Shown: positions 9,516 to 20,008, counted from the stretch's first letter. The stretch is DNA of 51,999 bases from Candidatus Buchananbacteria bacterium RIFCSPHIGHO2_01_FULL_44_11 (GCA_001817345.1 MHIE01000003.1:29423-81421); one strand, 5' to 3'. The notes: a model not told the origin generated them from the letters alone. Numbers and translations: made by a program.

Positions 9516-11345
9516 ATGCCTGAAGAAAAAGAAAATTTGACGGCCAATCCGCCCAAAAAAAATGACATCGTTTTTTTAGCCGAAACCAATTTTCGCAATA
9601 AAAAAACGAAGTTTGGCATTAAAAGTGACGACCGGCGTCGCCACACTTATTTGATTGGTAAAACCGGCATGGGCAAATCAACGGTGATGGAAAACATGAT
9701 TATCCAGGATATTCGCAACGGTAACGGCGTCGCTCTGGTTGACCCTCACGGTGACTTCGCCGAAAATATACTAGATTTTGTCCCATCCAATCGGGTCAAT
9801 GACGTTGTTTATTTGAACCCGGCCGACTTTGAATATCCCATTGCCTTTAACGTCATGGAGTCGGTCTCTCAAGAACACAAACACCTAATTGCCTCGGGCT
9901 TAGTGGGCGTTTTTAAAAAACTCTGGGCTGATTCCTGGGGCCCAAGATTGGAATATGTTTTACGTAACACTATTTTAGCCCTACTGGATTACCCTGGCAG
10001 TACGTTACTGGGCGTCATGCGAGTTTTGGTGGATAAAAGCTACCGGGCCAAAGTCGTAGAAAAAATTAAAGATCCGGTGGTTAAATCGTTTTGGGTTGAA
10101 GAGTATTCTAAATATCCGCAACAGTTTCAAGCCGAAGCCATTGCGCCAATTCAAAACAAAGTCGGCCAATTCCTGTCAACGGCATTGATCAGAAATATTG
10201 TCGGCCAGGTCAAGTCGACGATAGACTTGCGGGATATAATGGATAACCAAAAAATATTAATCATGAACCTGTCCAAGGGTCGAATCGGTGAAGATTCTTC
10301 GGCTCTCCTGGGAGCGATGATGATCACTAAAATTCAATTGGCCGCCATGAGCCGAATTGATACGCCGGAAGAAAAACGAAAAGATTTTTATCTATATGTT
10401 GATGAATTTCAAAATTTTGCCACCGAATCTTTTGCTAATATTTTGTCTGAAGCGCGTAAATACCGCCTGGATTTAATTATCGGCCATCAATATATTGAGC
10501 AGCTGGATGAAACTGTCCAGCCGGCGGTTTTCGGCAACGTTGGTACTATTATGTGTTTTAGGGTCGGTGCGACCGATGCGGAATTTTTGGCCAAAGAATT
10601 TGCCCCTTACTTCACCGAAGAAGACTTGGTCAATTTGGCTAAATATAACATTTACATGAAGCTGATGATTAACGGCGTTGCTTCAAATCCATTTTCCGCC
10701 ACCACTCTACCGCCTTTGAGCACGGCCGACCATCAAACCAGCAATAAAGAAAAAATCATTAAAGTCTCAAGGGAACGTTACAGCAAGCCCCGAGAAGTTG
10801 TTGAAGATAAGATCACCCGCTGGAGCGGCGTGGAAATCAATAAAGCCGGAACCACTGAAAGTCCCAGTCAGCTGGTAAGCAGCAGCGATAGAAAATCAAA
10901 ACCAAGAAAGGGATCGGGCAGTGATGACAGAAAAAAGAATGTCTACACGGCTAATTGCTACGAATGCGGCAAACCGACGGAAGTCACCTTTAAACCAGAC
11001 GGGGTTAGGCCTATATACTGCCAAAGTTGCTTTCAAAAAATCAAAGAAAATCTGATTAGAGGCAAAATAGTGGAAGCAGAGCCGGAAGCAATTAATGAGC
11101 CGGAAATCAGCTTAAGCGAAGCCTTGACCAAAAAACCAGTCACCTTTGGCCAGGAGCTAAAAAAACAAGATCAAGATAGCGAAAACCGAAGGCCCCTTAG
11201 CCCGACACCCCAACCCAGAGCTTTAAACAGTGAAAATCTTCAAGAAAATACCACCAACGCGAGCAATAATCAACAAAACAGGGGAGAGGGCCAAAAAATC
11301 GGCGGGCTTAAAGATTTAAGCCCGGGCGAAGTGGTAAAATTTTAG
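9516..11345 (+). CDS. TraG/VirD4-like (type IV secretion coupling / HerA-type) ATPase with C-terminal zinc ribbon
   Basis: LIGKTGMGKSTVMENMI Walker A, FYLYVDEFQNFATESF Walker B, C-terminal CYECGKP...YCQSC. Confidence 0.85.
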   Translation: MPEEKENLTANPPKKNDIVFLAETNFRNKKTKFGIKSDDRRRHTYLIGKTGMGKSTVMENMIIQDIRNGNGVALVDPHGDFAENILDFVPSNRVNDVVYLNPADFEYPIAFNVMESVSQEHKHLIASGLVGVFKKLWADSWGPRLEYVLRNTILALLDYPGSTLLGVMRVLVDKSYRAKVVEKIKDPVVKSFWVEEYSKYPQQFQAEAIAPIQNKVGQFLSTALIRNIVGQVKSTIDLRDIMDNQKILIMNLSKGRIGEDSSALLGAMMITKIQLAAMSRIDTPEEKRKDFYLYVDEFQNFATESFANILSEARKYRLDLIIGHQYIEQLDETVQPAVFGNVGTIMCFRVGATDAEFLAKEFAPYFTEEDLVNLAKYNIYMKLMINGVASNPFSATTLPPLSTADHQTSNKEKIIKVSRERYSKPREVVEDKITRWSGVEINKAGTTESPSQLVSSSDRKSKPRKGSGSDDRKKNVYTANCYECGKPTEVTFKPDGVRPIYCQSCFQKIKENLIRGKIVEAEPEAINEPEISLSEALTKKPVTFGQELKKQDQDSENRRPLSPTPQPRALNSENLQENTTNASNNQQNRGEGQKIGGLKDLSPGEVVKF

Positions 11346-11478
11346 CTTTTGACATTCCGGCCGGCCTTGGGTAAAATGGAGGCTGGATTATTTTTTTTAT
11401 TTTATGTAATGAAATCCAAACTTTTGCGTCTATTTTAGTGAAAGGTTCAAAATTAATCTTTATTTTTTAAGGTAAATT

Positions 11479-12783
11479 ATGAAAATAGCAATTATTGGTA
11501 CCGGTTACGTCGGCTTAACTACCGGGGTCTGCTTGGCCGATTTAGGACACCAGGTCGTCTGCATTGATCACAATCCAGACAAAGTGGCGAGACTAAAACA
11601 GGGGATATCGCCGATTTTTGAACCGGGAATTGAAGATTTAATTAAAAAAAATCTGAACAAAAATTTAGCCTTTGAAGTGGAAATTGCTCCGGCAGTAAAA
11701 AACTCCGAAGTAATTTTTATTTGCGTTAACACGCCGCCTAAACCCAATGGCCAGGCTGATTTAAAATATATTGAAAAAGCAGCTAGGGAAATCGCCCAAT
11801 TTATGAACAGCGATTATAAAGTCATTGTTGACAAAAGTACGGTGCCGGTCAGGACCGCGGAAAAAGTCAAAGAAACGATTATGGCTTATGCGACCGAAAA
11901 AACGAAATTTGACGTCGTCTCTAACCCGGAATTTCTTCGAGAAGGCAGCGCCATTAAAGACACCTTAAACCCCGATCGGATTGTCATTGGCGTAGACAGT
12001 GACCAAGCCAAAGAAAAAATGCTAGAGGTATATAAACCCTTGATTGAAAAAGAAAATTCCATCGTTAAAATCGTTTCAGTTCGCAGTGCCGAACTGATCA
12101 AGCATGGCGCCAACACCTTCCTGGCGACCAAAATTTCTTTTGCTAACCTCATGGCCGAAACCTGCGAAGCCGCCGGCGCTGACGCCCTGGAAGTTCTGGA
12201 AGCAATCGGTCTGGACAAAAGAATCGGCCACCAATTTCTTAGCCCAGGCATTGGTTTTGGCGGTTCTTGCTTTCCCAAAGACATTGCCGCCTACAAAAAA
12301 ACGCTGGAAATTCTGGGCATCGACTACTCTTTTGTCAGCGCCGTTGAAGAAATCAACCGTCGCGCCCAGGAAAATTTTCTCCATAAAATCGAAAAAGAAC
12401 TGTGGGTTTTAGACGGCAAACAAATCGGAATCTTAGGCCTGGCCTTCAAGCCCAATACCGACGACATCCGCAATGCCCCAGCTCTAAAAATTATTGAAAA
12501 ACTGAAAAATGACGGCGCCAAAATTAAAGTCTATGATCCTCAAGCCATGGCAAACGTTAAAAAACTTTTTTCAGACATTGAATATTGTGACAACCCATAT
12601 CTGGCCGCCCAAGACGCCGAAGCGTTACTGATTTGCACTGAGTGGGACGAGTTTAAGAATTTAGATTTAGCAAAAATCAAAAAAATAATGTTAACACCAG
12701 TTATTTTTGACGGCCGGAACATTTTTAACCCCCAGACAGTCAGAGACATGGGATTCAAGTACTCCGGCATTGGCCGACCCTAG
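11479..12783 (+). CDS. ugd: UDP-glucose 6-dehydrogenase
   Basis: MKIAIIGTGYVGLTTGVCLADLGHQV; GIGFGGSCFPKD active-site motif. Confidence 0.93.
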   Translation: MKIAIIGTGYVGLTTGVCLADLGHQVVCIDHNPDKVARLKQGISPIFEPGIEDLIKKNLNKNLAFEVEIAPAVKNSEVIFICVNTPPKPNGQADLKYIEKAAREIAQFMNSDYKVIVDKSTVPVRTAEKVKETIMAYATEKTKFDVVSNPEFLREGSAIKDTLNPDRIVIGVDSDQAKEKMLEVYKPLIEKENSIVKIVSVRSAELIKHGANTFLATKISFANLMAETCEAAGADALEVLEAIGLDKRIGHQFLSPGIGFGGSCFPKDIAAYKKTLEILGIDYSFVSAVEEINRRAQENFLHKIEKELWVLDGKQIGILGLAFKPNTDDIRNAPALKIIEKLKNDGAKIKVYDPQAMANVKKLFSDIEYCDNPYLAAQDAEALLICTEWDEFKNLDLAKIKKIMLTPVIFDGRNIFNPQTVRDMGFKYSGIGRP

Positions 12784-12811
12784 CTTCCGGAAGATCAAGT
12801 AAAATCTATGG

Positions 12812-12847
12812 ATTAGACCCGAACGTTCAACTCGGGTCTAATTTTTT
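12812..12847 (+). terminator. Intrinsic terminator after ugd
   Basis: TTAGACCCGA-loop-TCGGGTCTAA + TTTTTT. Confidence 0.85.
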
Positions 12848-12887
12848 CACTAAATCACCTAGGCTAAATTGATATCAAGCGGCTGAC

Positions 12888-12915
12888 TTGACAGCCTAAA
12901 AATTTATGCTACAAT
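12888..12915 (+). promoter_or_regulatory. Sigma-70 type promoter for clpB
   Basis: TTGACA - 16 nt - TACAAT immediately upstream of CIRCE. Confidence 0.8.
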
Positions 12916-12919
12916 CAAG

Positions 12920-12946
12920 TTAGCACTCTCAGTACTAGAGTGCTAA
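12920..12946 (+). promoter_or_regulatory. CIRCE operator (HrcA binding site)
   Basis: TTAGCACTC-TCAGTACTA-GAGTGCTAA: exact 9-9-9 CIRCE consensus. Confidence 0.95.
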
Positions 12947-13209
12947 CTCCGTTAAAAACCCAAACAAAATAAATTTTAGACGATCTGACTGCCACAATAA
13001 AGGGTACCCACCGCAGAGCTTGCTCTATGAGTGGTCCCCGTTAGAGTTGACGGCGCAACAGTAATGGTGGAATTTATTAAACTCTAACGGGGCTCACTCG
13101 ATCCGCCTTAGGCGGATACTCGCTCCGTTCGGCAATAAATAATTTTCTCTGATATAATGTATCTAGTCGGCTAATTGGTTTCTAACGGGGCTAATTAAAC
13201 CCACAAAAT

Positions 13210-15819
13210 ATGAACCCACAAAAACTCACTCTTAAAGCCCAGGAGGCACTCCAAAAATCTTTGGAAATTGCCGCGGAAAGGGGTCAGCCAGAAATCACCC
13301 TAACCCATCTGCTCTCGGCCCTCCTGGAGCAGGCGGAGGGAATTATTCCGGCGGTTTTTAAAAAATTGGAAATTGATTTAAACCAGCTGGAAAAACAACT
13401 CTCAGTTAGGCTGGATAAATTGCCTCAGGTCAGCGGCGGCGGGCTGGCCCAACAAATCATGAACCCGGAATTCCAAAAGGTTTTATTCCAGGCGGAAAAA
13501 GAAGCAAAAAAAATCCATGATGAATATATCAGCACGGAGCATTTTTTGCTGGCACTAATTGAAGTACCCTCGGAAATGGCAAGCCTACTTGAATCGCTAG
13601 GCATTAACTACGACAACGTCTTAAAAGTCCTTCAGGAAACCCGCGGCAGCCACCTGATCACCGATCCGGAACCGGAGAGTAAATACCAAGCTTTAGCTAA
13701 ATACGGCATCAACCTGACTCAAGCGGCTAAAGACGGCAAACTGGACCCGATTATCGGCCGCGACCAGGAAATCAGACGCATTATGCAGGTACTGTCGCGC
13801 CGAACCAAAAATAATCCCGTTTTAATCGGCGAACCCGGCACGGGTAAAACCGCTGTGGCTGAAGGTTTGGCTCAAAGAATCACTAGCGGGGATGTGCCGG
13901 AAAGCCTTAAAGGTAAAGAAGTAATTGCCTTAGATATTGGCAGCTTAGTAGCCGGAACAAAATTCCGCGGTGAATTTGAAGACCGACTCAAAGCGGTGCT
14001 CAAAGAAATTGAAGCGGCCGCCGGCCGAGTAATTCTGTTTATTGATGAACTCCATTTGGTAGTCGGCGCCGGCGGCGCTGAAGGCGCGGTAGACGCAGCC
14101 AATATGCTCAAACCGGCCTTAGCTCGGGGTACGCTTCATGCTATTGGCGCTACCACCCTTAAAGAATACCAAAAGTACATTGAAAAAGACGCTGCCTTAG
14201 AACGACGGTTCCAACCGGTCTATGTTGGCGAGCCAAGCATTGAAGACACGATTGCCATCCTTCGTGGAATTAAAGAAAAGTACGAGATCCATCACGGCGT
14301 AAAAATTACCGATTCGGCGATTTTAGCGGCCGCTAACTTATCCTCACGCTACATTACCGACCGCTTTTTGCCGGATAAAGCGATTGACCTGATTGACGAA
14401 GCTAGTTCCGCCTTACGAATGGAAATTGATTCAATGCCAGAGGATTTAGATATCTTAAAAAGAAAAATTACCCAACTCGAGATTGAAAAGCAAGCCTTAA
14501 AAAAAGAAAAAAACAAAACCAGCCTGGAAAAACTCAAGCAGCTGGAAAAACAGCTGGCCGACTTTAAAGAAAAAAGCAATCAAATAGAAATCCAGTGGCG
14601 CAATGAAAAAGATTTGATCAAAAAAATCCAGGATTACAAAAACCAAATCGATCAACTGAAGATCGAGTCCGAGAAGCTGGAAAGAAAAAGCGAACTGGAA
14701 AAAGTGGCGGAAATAAAATACGGCAGAATTCCGGAACTAGAAAAAGCCGTTAAAGAAACCGCCAAAAAACTGGCGACGGTCCAAAAAAATAAAAAAATAT
14801 TGAAAGAAGAAATCAACGAAGAGGATATTGCCGCCGTAGTTTCTCGCTGGACCAGGATTCCGGTGACTAAAATGTTAGGCAGTGAAATCGAAAAATTAGC
14901 CCACCTAGAAGATGAATTGAACAAAAGAGTGGTCGGCCAAGACAAAGCTTTGAAGTCAATTGCCAACGCCGTCCGGCGCTCCCGGGCCGGCATTGCTGAA
15001 ACCGATAAGCCAATCGGATCATTTCTTTTTTTGGGGCCAACCGGCGTAGGCAAAACCGAAACCGCCAAGGCTCTGGCCGAAAACATGTTTAATGACCAAA
15101 AAGCGCTGGTCCGACTGGATATGTCCGAATACATGGAAAAGCACAGCGTTTCAAAAATCATGGGCTCACCGCCCGGTTATATTGGCTACGAAGAAGGCGG
15201 ACAGCTGACCGAAATCATCCGTCGCCGGCCTTATTCGGTAATTTTATTCGATGAAATAGAAAAGGCCCATCCTGACGTCTATAACATTTTACTCCAAATT
15301 TTAGACGATGGTCGGCTGACTGACGCCAAGGGTCGGGTGGTAAACTTTAAAAATGCCATCATTATTATGACCTCCAACTTAGGCAGCGAGGTAATTAAAG
15401 AATACTCACTGGGCTTCACCGACCAAAAAAGGCAGGAGACAATTGACCAAAAAGAGATGACTGAACGGATCACCACGATTCTTAATCAATCATTCAGACC
15501 GGAATTTTTGAATCGGATTGACGAAATTATCGTCTTTTCCGCTCTGCAAAAAGAAGAAATAAAACAAATTGTTAATCTCCAGCTGACAACCGTCAAACAA
15601 AGATTGGGTGAAAAAAATATTCAGATTCAATTCACCGATCGCCTGAAGGATTTTTTGGCCGAAAAGGGTTTTGACCCAATTTACGGCGCCCGGCCCCTGA
15701 AACGGCTGATTCAAAACCAGGTTTTGGATCAATTGGCCATGAAAATTATTGAGGGCAAAATCAAAGAAGATAAAAAAGTAACAATTGACGTGAACAAAGA
15801 AAAGGTGATAATCAATTAA
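13210..15819 (+). CDS. clpB: ATP-dependent chaperone ClpB
   Basis: Clp N-domain, two AAA+ modules ([27 protein letters not shown]) and middle coiled coil. Confidence 0.96.
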   Translation: MNPQKLTLKAQEALQKSLEIAAERGQPEITLTHLLSALLEQAEGIIPAVFKKLEIDLNQLEKQLSVRLDKLPQVSGGGLAQQIMNPEFQKVLFQAEKEAKKIHDEYISTEHFLLALIEVPSEMASLLESLGINYDNVLKVLQETRGSHLITDPEPESKYQALAKYGINLTQAAKDGKLDPIIGRDQEIRRIMQVLSRRTKNNPVLIGEPGTGKTAVAEGLAQRITSGDVPESLKGKEVIALDIGSLVAGTKFRGEFEDRLKAVLKEIEAAAGRVILFIDELHLVVGAGGAEGAVDAANMLKPALARGTLHAIGATTLKEYQKYIEKDAALERRFQPVYVGEPSIEDTIAILRGIKEKYEIHHGVKITDSAILAAANLSSRYITDRFLPDKAIDLIDEASSALRMEIDSMPEDLDILKRKITQLEIEKQALKKEKNKTSLEKLKQLEKQLADFKEKSNQIEIQWRNEKDLIKKIQDYKNQIDQLKIESEKLERKSELEKVAEIKYGRIPELEKAVKETAKKLATVQKNKKILKEEINEEDIAAVVSRWTRIPVTKMLGSEIEKLAHLEDELNKRVVGQDKALKSIANAVRRSRAGIAETDKPIGSFLFLGPTGVGKTETAKALAENMFNDQKALVRLDMSEYMEKHSVSKIMGSPPGYIGYEEGGQLTEIIRRRPYSVILFDEIEKAHPDVYNILLQILDDGRLTDAKGRVVNFKNAIIIMTSNLGSEVIKEYSLGFTDQKRQETIDQKEMTERITTILNQSFRPEFLNRIDEIIVFSALQKEEIKQIVNLQLTTVKQRLGEKNIQIQFTDRLKDFLAEKGFDPIYGARPLKRLIQNQVLDQLAMKIIEGKIKEDKKVTIDVNKEKVIIN

Positions 15820-15826
15820 AGCCAAT

Positions 15827-15866
15827 AAAAAAGTAGAGAGTCCCAACTGGTCGTCTCTACTTTTTT
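15827..15866. terminator. Bidirectional intrinsic terminator
   Basis: AAAAAAGTAGAGA / TCTCTACTTTTTT perfect 13-bp inverted repeat between convergent genes. Confidence 0.85.
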
Positions 15867-15879
15867 ATGGTTGTTTTAA

Positions 15880-16011
15880 TTACATTGCGTTATCATCGCC
15901 GCCTTCGTCGCCGGCAGCTTCTTCTTCGCCTTCGCTTTCTCCACCAACTTCTTCTACGTCTTCGTCATCGTCAGTTGGTTTAGACATCGCGTCATCATCT
16001 TGAAAAATCAT
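15880..16011 (-). CDS. Acidic 43-aa microprotein
   Basis: Reverse strand MIFQDDDAMSKPTDDDEDVEEVGGESEGEEEAAGDEGGDDNAM*; SD AGAGGAGA; own promoter and shared terminator; not in the ORF track. Confidence 0.75.
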   Translation of the reverse strand: MIFQDDDAMSKPTDDDEDVEEVGGESEGEEEAAGDEGGDDNAM

Positions 16012-16109
16012 GTTGATTTCTCCTCTGATTCTGGCTAAATAAGCTTAAAAAACTTTAATCGTCCCTTAAGCAGCTAGCCAAAATTAATTATTAATTATAA
16101 ATCAAATAC

Positions 16110-16138
16110 ATCATAGCAGGCGGAGATATCAGTGTCAA
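16110..16138 (-). promoter_or_regulatory. Promoter of acidic microprotein
   Basis: Reverse strand TTGACA - 17 nt - TATGAT. Confidence 0.75.
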
Positions 16139-16158
16139 GGCGGGTTGTGGACTTTTTG

Positions 16159-16187
16159 TTGACTCTTTCCCTGAATCCGAATAATAT
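16159..16187 (+). promoter_or_regulatory. Promoter of mnmA
   Basis: TTGACT - 17 nt - TAATAT just upstream of mnmA. Confidence 0.65.
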
Positions 16188-16201
16188 ACTATGATAAAAA
16201 T

Positions 16202-17287
16202 ATGGCTAAGACTATTGGAAAGAAAACTAGGGTCTGCATTGCCATGTCCGGCGGGGTTGACTCCTCGGTCGCGGCCGCTTTGCTCAAAAGCCAGGGCTAT
16301 GACTGCATTGGCGCCTTTTTTATTACCTGGACCAAGGACGCCAAAGGTCTAACTAAGTGTCCCTGGGAACAAGACGTTTTTGACGCCCGGCGCGTTTGTG
16401 CTAAATTAGACATCCCGCTTTACGTCTTTAATTTTGAAAAAGATTATAAAAAAAGAGTGGTTGATTATCTTTTTGCGGAATATCGCCAGGGCCGCACGCC
16501 CAATCCAGACATTATGTGTAATAAAGAAATTAAATTTAAGCTTTTTTTAAACAAAGCTAAAGAGATTGGCGCTGATTTTATTGCCACCGGCCATTATGCT
16601 CAGATTAAAAAAAATCAAGGCGGCTATGATCTAGTTAAAGGCAAAGATAAAAATAAAGACCAATCGTATTTTTTGTATACCTTAAATCAAAATCAGCTGA
16701 AGCATACTTTATTTCCGATCGGCCACCTGATAAAACCCCAGGTCCGCCAGCTGGCCAAAAAATTCCGCCTGCCCAACTGGAACAAAAAGGACAGCCAAGG
16801 CATTTGTTTTCTGGGGAAGGTCAAACTGACGGATTTTCTCAAAACAAAGATACCGGTTAAAATCGGCAAAATTGTTGATACCCAAGGCAAGGTGCTGGGC
16901 CAGCACCAGGGCACGGCTTTTTACACCATTGGCCAGCGCCACGGCCTTAATGTCGGCGGGCTAAACGCGCCGTATTATGTGGTTAAAAAAATTAGAAAAA
17001 CCAACACTCTAGTCGTCGGTTTAGACCGGACTAAAGAGTTATTCGCCAAAACTTTGACTGTCGGTAGTCTCAGTTGGGTTAATCAAGCGCCAAAAATTCC
17101 TGGTAATTACCAAGCGAAAATCCGTTACCGCCAGCCGGACCAGAAAGTGAGGATTGCGGCTAAAACCAAAAAAGAAATTAAAGCCGTATTCCCAAAGCCG
17201 CAAAGAGCAGCGGCCCTGGGGCAATCGGTGGTTTTTTACTCCGGCAAAAAGGTTTTGGGTGGGGGCATCATTAATAAAATAAATTGA
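16202..17287 (+). CDS. mnmA: tRNA-specific 2-thiouridylase MnmA
   Basis: AMSGGVDSSVAAALLK PP-loop; NPDIMCNKEIKF; TGHYAQI; QGICFLG. Confidence 0.95.
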   Translation: MAKTIGKKTRVCIAMSGGVDSSVAAALLKSQGYDCIGAFFITWTKDAKGLTKCPWEQDVFDARRVCAKLDIPLYVFNFEKDYKKRVVDYLFAEYRQGRTPNPDIMCNKEIKFKLFLNKAKEIGADFIATGHYAQIKKNQGGYDLVKGKDKNKDQSYFLYTLNQNQLKHTLFPIGHLIKPQVRQLAKKFRLPNWNKKDSQGICFLGKVKLTDFLKTKIPVKIGKIVDTQGKVLGQHQGTAFYTIGQRHGLNVGGLNAPYYVVKKIRKTNTLVVGLDRTKELFAKTLTVGSLSWVNQAPKIPGNYQAKIRYRQPDQKVRIAAKTKKEIKAVFPKPQRAAALGQSVVFYSGKKVLGGGIINKIN

Positions 17288-17312
17288 CATCATTAATAAA
17301 ATCCGCTAGGAT
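17284..17312 (+). promoter_or_regulatory. Promoter of 56-aa small ORF
   Basis: TTGACA - 17 nt - TAGGAT. Confidence 0.65.
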
Positions 17313-17372
17313 AACGAGGCTTTCAAGTAAAGCTAAATGTCAGTTGAATTGATTCTGAAAGGAGAATCTAAC

Positions 17373-17543
17373 ATGAGCACTAATGATGCTCGACTGCCTG
17401 GCGATCCTGGCCAAAGGCTCAACGAAAGACAGACCATACACCTGGTCACCGCCCTGCCCTGGGGTAGCGGCGGCCGGGAAGCCTGGATCAAAGCCCACCC
17501 GGATAAACCGGTGCCCAACACGGTCGGCGAAAAGTCGACGTAA
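17373..17543 (+). CDS. Small hypothetical protein (56 aa)
   Basis: MSTNDARLPGDPGQRLNERQTIHLVTALPWGSGGREAWIKAHPDKPVPNTVGEKST; SD GAAAGGAGA 8 nt upstream of ATG. Confidence 0.65.
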   Translation: MSTNDARLPGDPGQRLNERQTIHLVTALPWGSGGREAWIKAHPDKPVPNTVGEKST

Positions 17544-17585
17544 CCAAACCGACAGCAAAAAACCAAGATGATCTTTCCAAAGACC

Positions 17586-17613
17586 GGTGCCTGGAAAACC
17601 AGGTACTTTTTTT
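17586..17613 (+). terminator. Intrinsic terminator
   Basis: TGCCTGG-AAAA-CCAGGTA + T7. Confidence 0.75.
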
Positions 17614-17649
17614 CTTGCAAAAAATTGCATTTTTGTTATAATACGACGT

Positions 17650-19563
17650 ATGATAACCGCTAAAGAGCTTAAAGAAAAGTATCTGGAATTTTTCAGAAAA
17701 AGGGGACACACAATTGTCGCCTCCGCTTCTTTGATTCCGGAGAATGATCCAACTGTGCTTTTTACCACCGCTGGCATGCATCCATTGGTGCCATACCTGA
17801 CCGGTCAAAAACACCCCGGCGGTAAAAGACTGGCCGATGTCCAAAAATGCATCCGAACCGGCGATATTGACCAAGTCGGTGATTCGGTTCACCTGACATT
17901 TTTTGAAATGCTGGGCAACTGGTCGCTAGGGGATTATTGGAAAAAAGAAGCCATTGTTTGGAGTTTTGAATTCCTGAATCAGGAATTGGGCATACCGGTT
18001 GATAAACTGGCGGTTTCTTGTTTTGCCGGCGACAAAGCCGTGCCAAAAGACGACGAATCCGCTCAAATTTGGCAAAGCGTCGGTTTGCCGAAAGAAAAAA
18101 TATTTTTTTACGGCCGAGATCAAAACTGGTGGGGACCAGCCGGCCAAACCGGCCCCTGCGGCCCAGATACGGAAATGTACTACGACACTGGTAAACCTGA
18201 GTGCGCTAACTGTAAAGCTAATGGTCCAGCCTGCGACTGCCATAAATATGTCGAGATCTGGAACGACGTGTTTATGCAATACAACAAAACGGCTGATGGC
18301 CGCTACGAAGAACTCAGCCAAAAAAACGTTGACACCGGTATGGGCGTGGAACGAACCGTAGCCGTCTTGAATGGTCAGGCTAGCGTCTTTGAGATTGAAA
18401 GCTTTCAACCGATAGTAAATAAAATATTAGAGCTGGCCAAATCCGATAACGAGCGATCGGTCCGGATTATTGCCGACCATCTGCGGGCCGCCACATTCAT
18501 TTTGGGTGATGAAAGGGGAATCGTGCCTTCCAATGTCGAACAGGGTTATGTCCTACGCCGGCTGATTCGCCGCGCTATCCGCTACGGCAAAGAACTCGGT
18601 ATTACCGATATGTTTACTGCCAAAGTTGCTGAGACGATAATTTCTCAGATGAGTAATGATTATCCCGAGCTGCAACAGAATAAAGACTTTATTTTTGAAC
18701 AATTAATCCAGGAGGAGGAAAAATTTAAAATCGCCATTGAAGAAGGGCTAAAGGCGGCCGAAAAAATATTTGCATCGAAAAAACCTATCGATCGCGATAA
18801 GTTTGTAAAAGTCATGCAGCATGAAGGCAAAAAGCGGATTATTCACAGCATCTTCGAAAATAAAAGACAGAATTTACCGTACGACCTTAAAGAATTCGGC
18901 ATTACTAAAGATGAATTTGATAATGCGTCACTTTCCGGCGAAGAAGCTTTCTACTTATATCAGTCGTTTGGGCTACCAATAGAAATGATTTTGGAGTTGG
19001 CCCGTGAAAAAAACATATTTATGTCAAAAACTGTTTTTGAGAATGAAGCTTTAAAGCATCAAGAGCTGTCTCGAAGCTCTACCACTGGCAAATTCAAAGG
19101 CGGACTGGCTGACCACTCCGAAGCGACCACCAGGCTGCACACAGCTAACCACCTCACTTTAGCCGCCTTGCGCCAGATTTTGGGCGATCACGTCTTTCAG
19201 AAGGGTTCAAACATTACGGCCGAACGGCTGCGCTTTGATTTTTCTCACCCCGAAAAAATGACGCCGGAGCAAATCAAAAAAGTTGAAGCTATTGTCAATG
19301 AGCAAATTCAAAAGGCTTTACCAGTCTCTTGGGTGGAAATGCCTTTGGAAAAAGCCAAGGAGCTAAAGGCGATGGGCGTTTTTGAATCAAAATACGGCCA
19401 GATGGTCAAAGTTTACACTATTGGCGACCCCAATCAGCCATTTTCCAGGGAAATTTGCGGCGGACCCCACGTCCAAAACACCAAAGAACTGGGCCATTTC
19501 CAAATCAGCAAAGAGGAGGCGAGCAGCGCCGGCGTCAGGCGAATTAAAGCGGTTTTGGTCTAA
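17650..19563 (+). CDS. alaS: Alanyl-tRNA synthetase, short form without C-terminal extension
   Basis: MITAKELKEKYLEFFRKRGHTIVASASLIP...FTTAGMHPLVPYL; editing domain HTANHL and CGGPHV; ends just after SAGVRRIKAV. Confidence 0.93.
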   Translation: MITAKELKEKYLEFFRKRGHTIVASASLIPENDPTVLFTTAGMHPLVPYLTGQKHPGGKRLADVQKCIRTGDIDQVGDSVHLTFFEMLGNWSLGDYWKKEAIVWSFEFLNQELGIPVDKLAVSCFAGDKAVPKDDESAQIWQSVGLPKEKIFFYGRDQNWWGPAGQTGPCGPDTEMYYDTGKPECANCKANGPACDCHKYVEIWNDVFMQYNKTADGRYEELSQKNVDTGMGVERTVAVLNGQASVFEIESFQPIVNKILELAKSDNERSVRIIADHLRAATFILGDERGIVPSNVEQGYVLRRLIRRAIRYGKELGITDMFTAKVAETIISQMSNDYPELQQNKDFIFEQLIQEEEKFKIAIEEGLKAAEKIFASKKPIDRDKFVKVMQHEGKKRIIHSIFENKRQNLPYDLKEFGITKDEFDNASLSGEEAFYLYQSFGLPIEMILELAREKNIFMSKTVFENEALKHQELSRSSTTGKFKGGLADHSEATTRLHTANHLTLAALRQILGDHVFQKGSNITAERLRFDFSHPEKMTPEQIKKVEAIVNEQIQKALPVSWVEMPLEKAKELKAMGVFESKYGQMVKVYTIGDPNQPFSREICGGPHVQNTKELGHFQISKEEASSAGVRRIKAVLV

Positions 19564-19768
19564 ATTATTGGTTTATCCTGGATTTCAAAAACCGCTCTTG
19601 ACATTATCCACAGTATTATGTAATATAGGTATTGACTATTTACAATAAAAAAACTAAGATATTCTACAGTTGTTAAAAGTAAAAAATAAAACATTTAAGC
19701 CATTTTAAATGAAATTCTAGCAAGGCTTGCTTGCTCAGAATTTTATTTTTTCTCAATATCGTTAGGTT

Positions 19769-20005
19769 ATGGCCCAAAACAAAAATACCTCTCCCAGCAA
19801 AGAATTCATCGAAATCGATGGTGAGGTGACAGAACTATTACCCGCCGCCAGTTTCAAAATCAAATTGGAAAATGGCCACGAAATCCTCGCCCATTTGTCC
19901 GGCCGAATGAGAATGAACCAGATCAGAATTTTGCCTGGCGACAAAGTTAAAGTCCAAATGACCCCTTATGATTTAACCAAAGGGAGAATCACTTATCGTT
20001 ATTAA
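19769..20005 (+). CDS. infA: Translation initiation factor IF-1
   Basis: [66 protein letters not shown]. Confidence 0.96.
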   Translation: MAQNKNTSPSKEFIEIDGEVTELLPAASFKIKLENGHEILAHLSGRMRMNQIRILPGDKVKVQMTPYDLTKGRITYRY

Positions 20006-20008
20006 AAT

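Noticed and set aside
11886-12770. Several ORFs overlapping or antisense to ugd
   Set aside because: They lie within a well-supported conserved CDS and show no family resemblance; the same applies to antisense ORFs in clpB, alaS, rpoA and galK.
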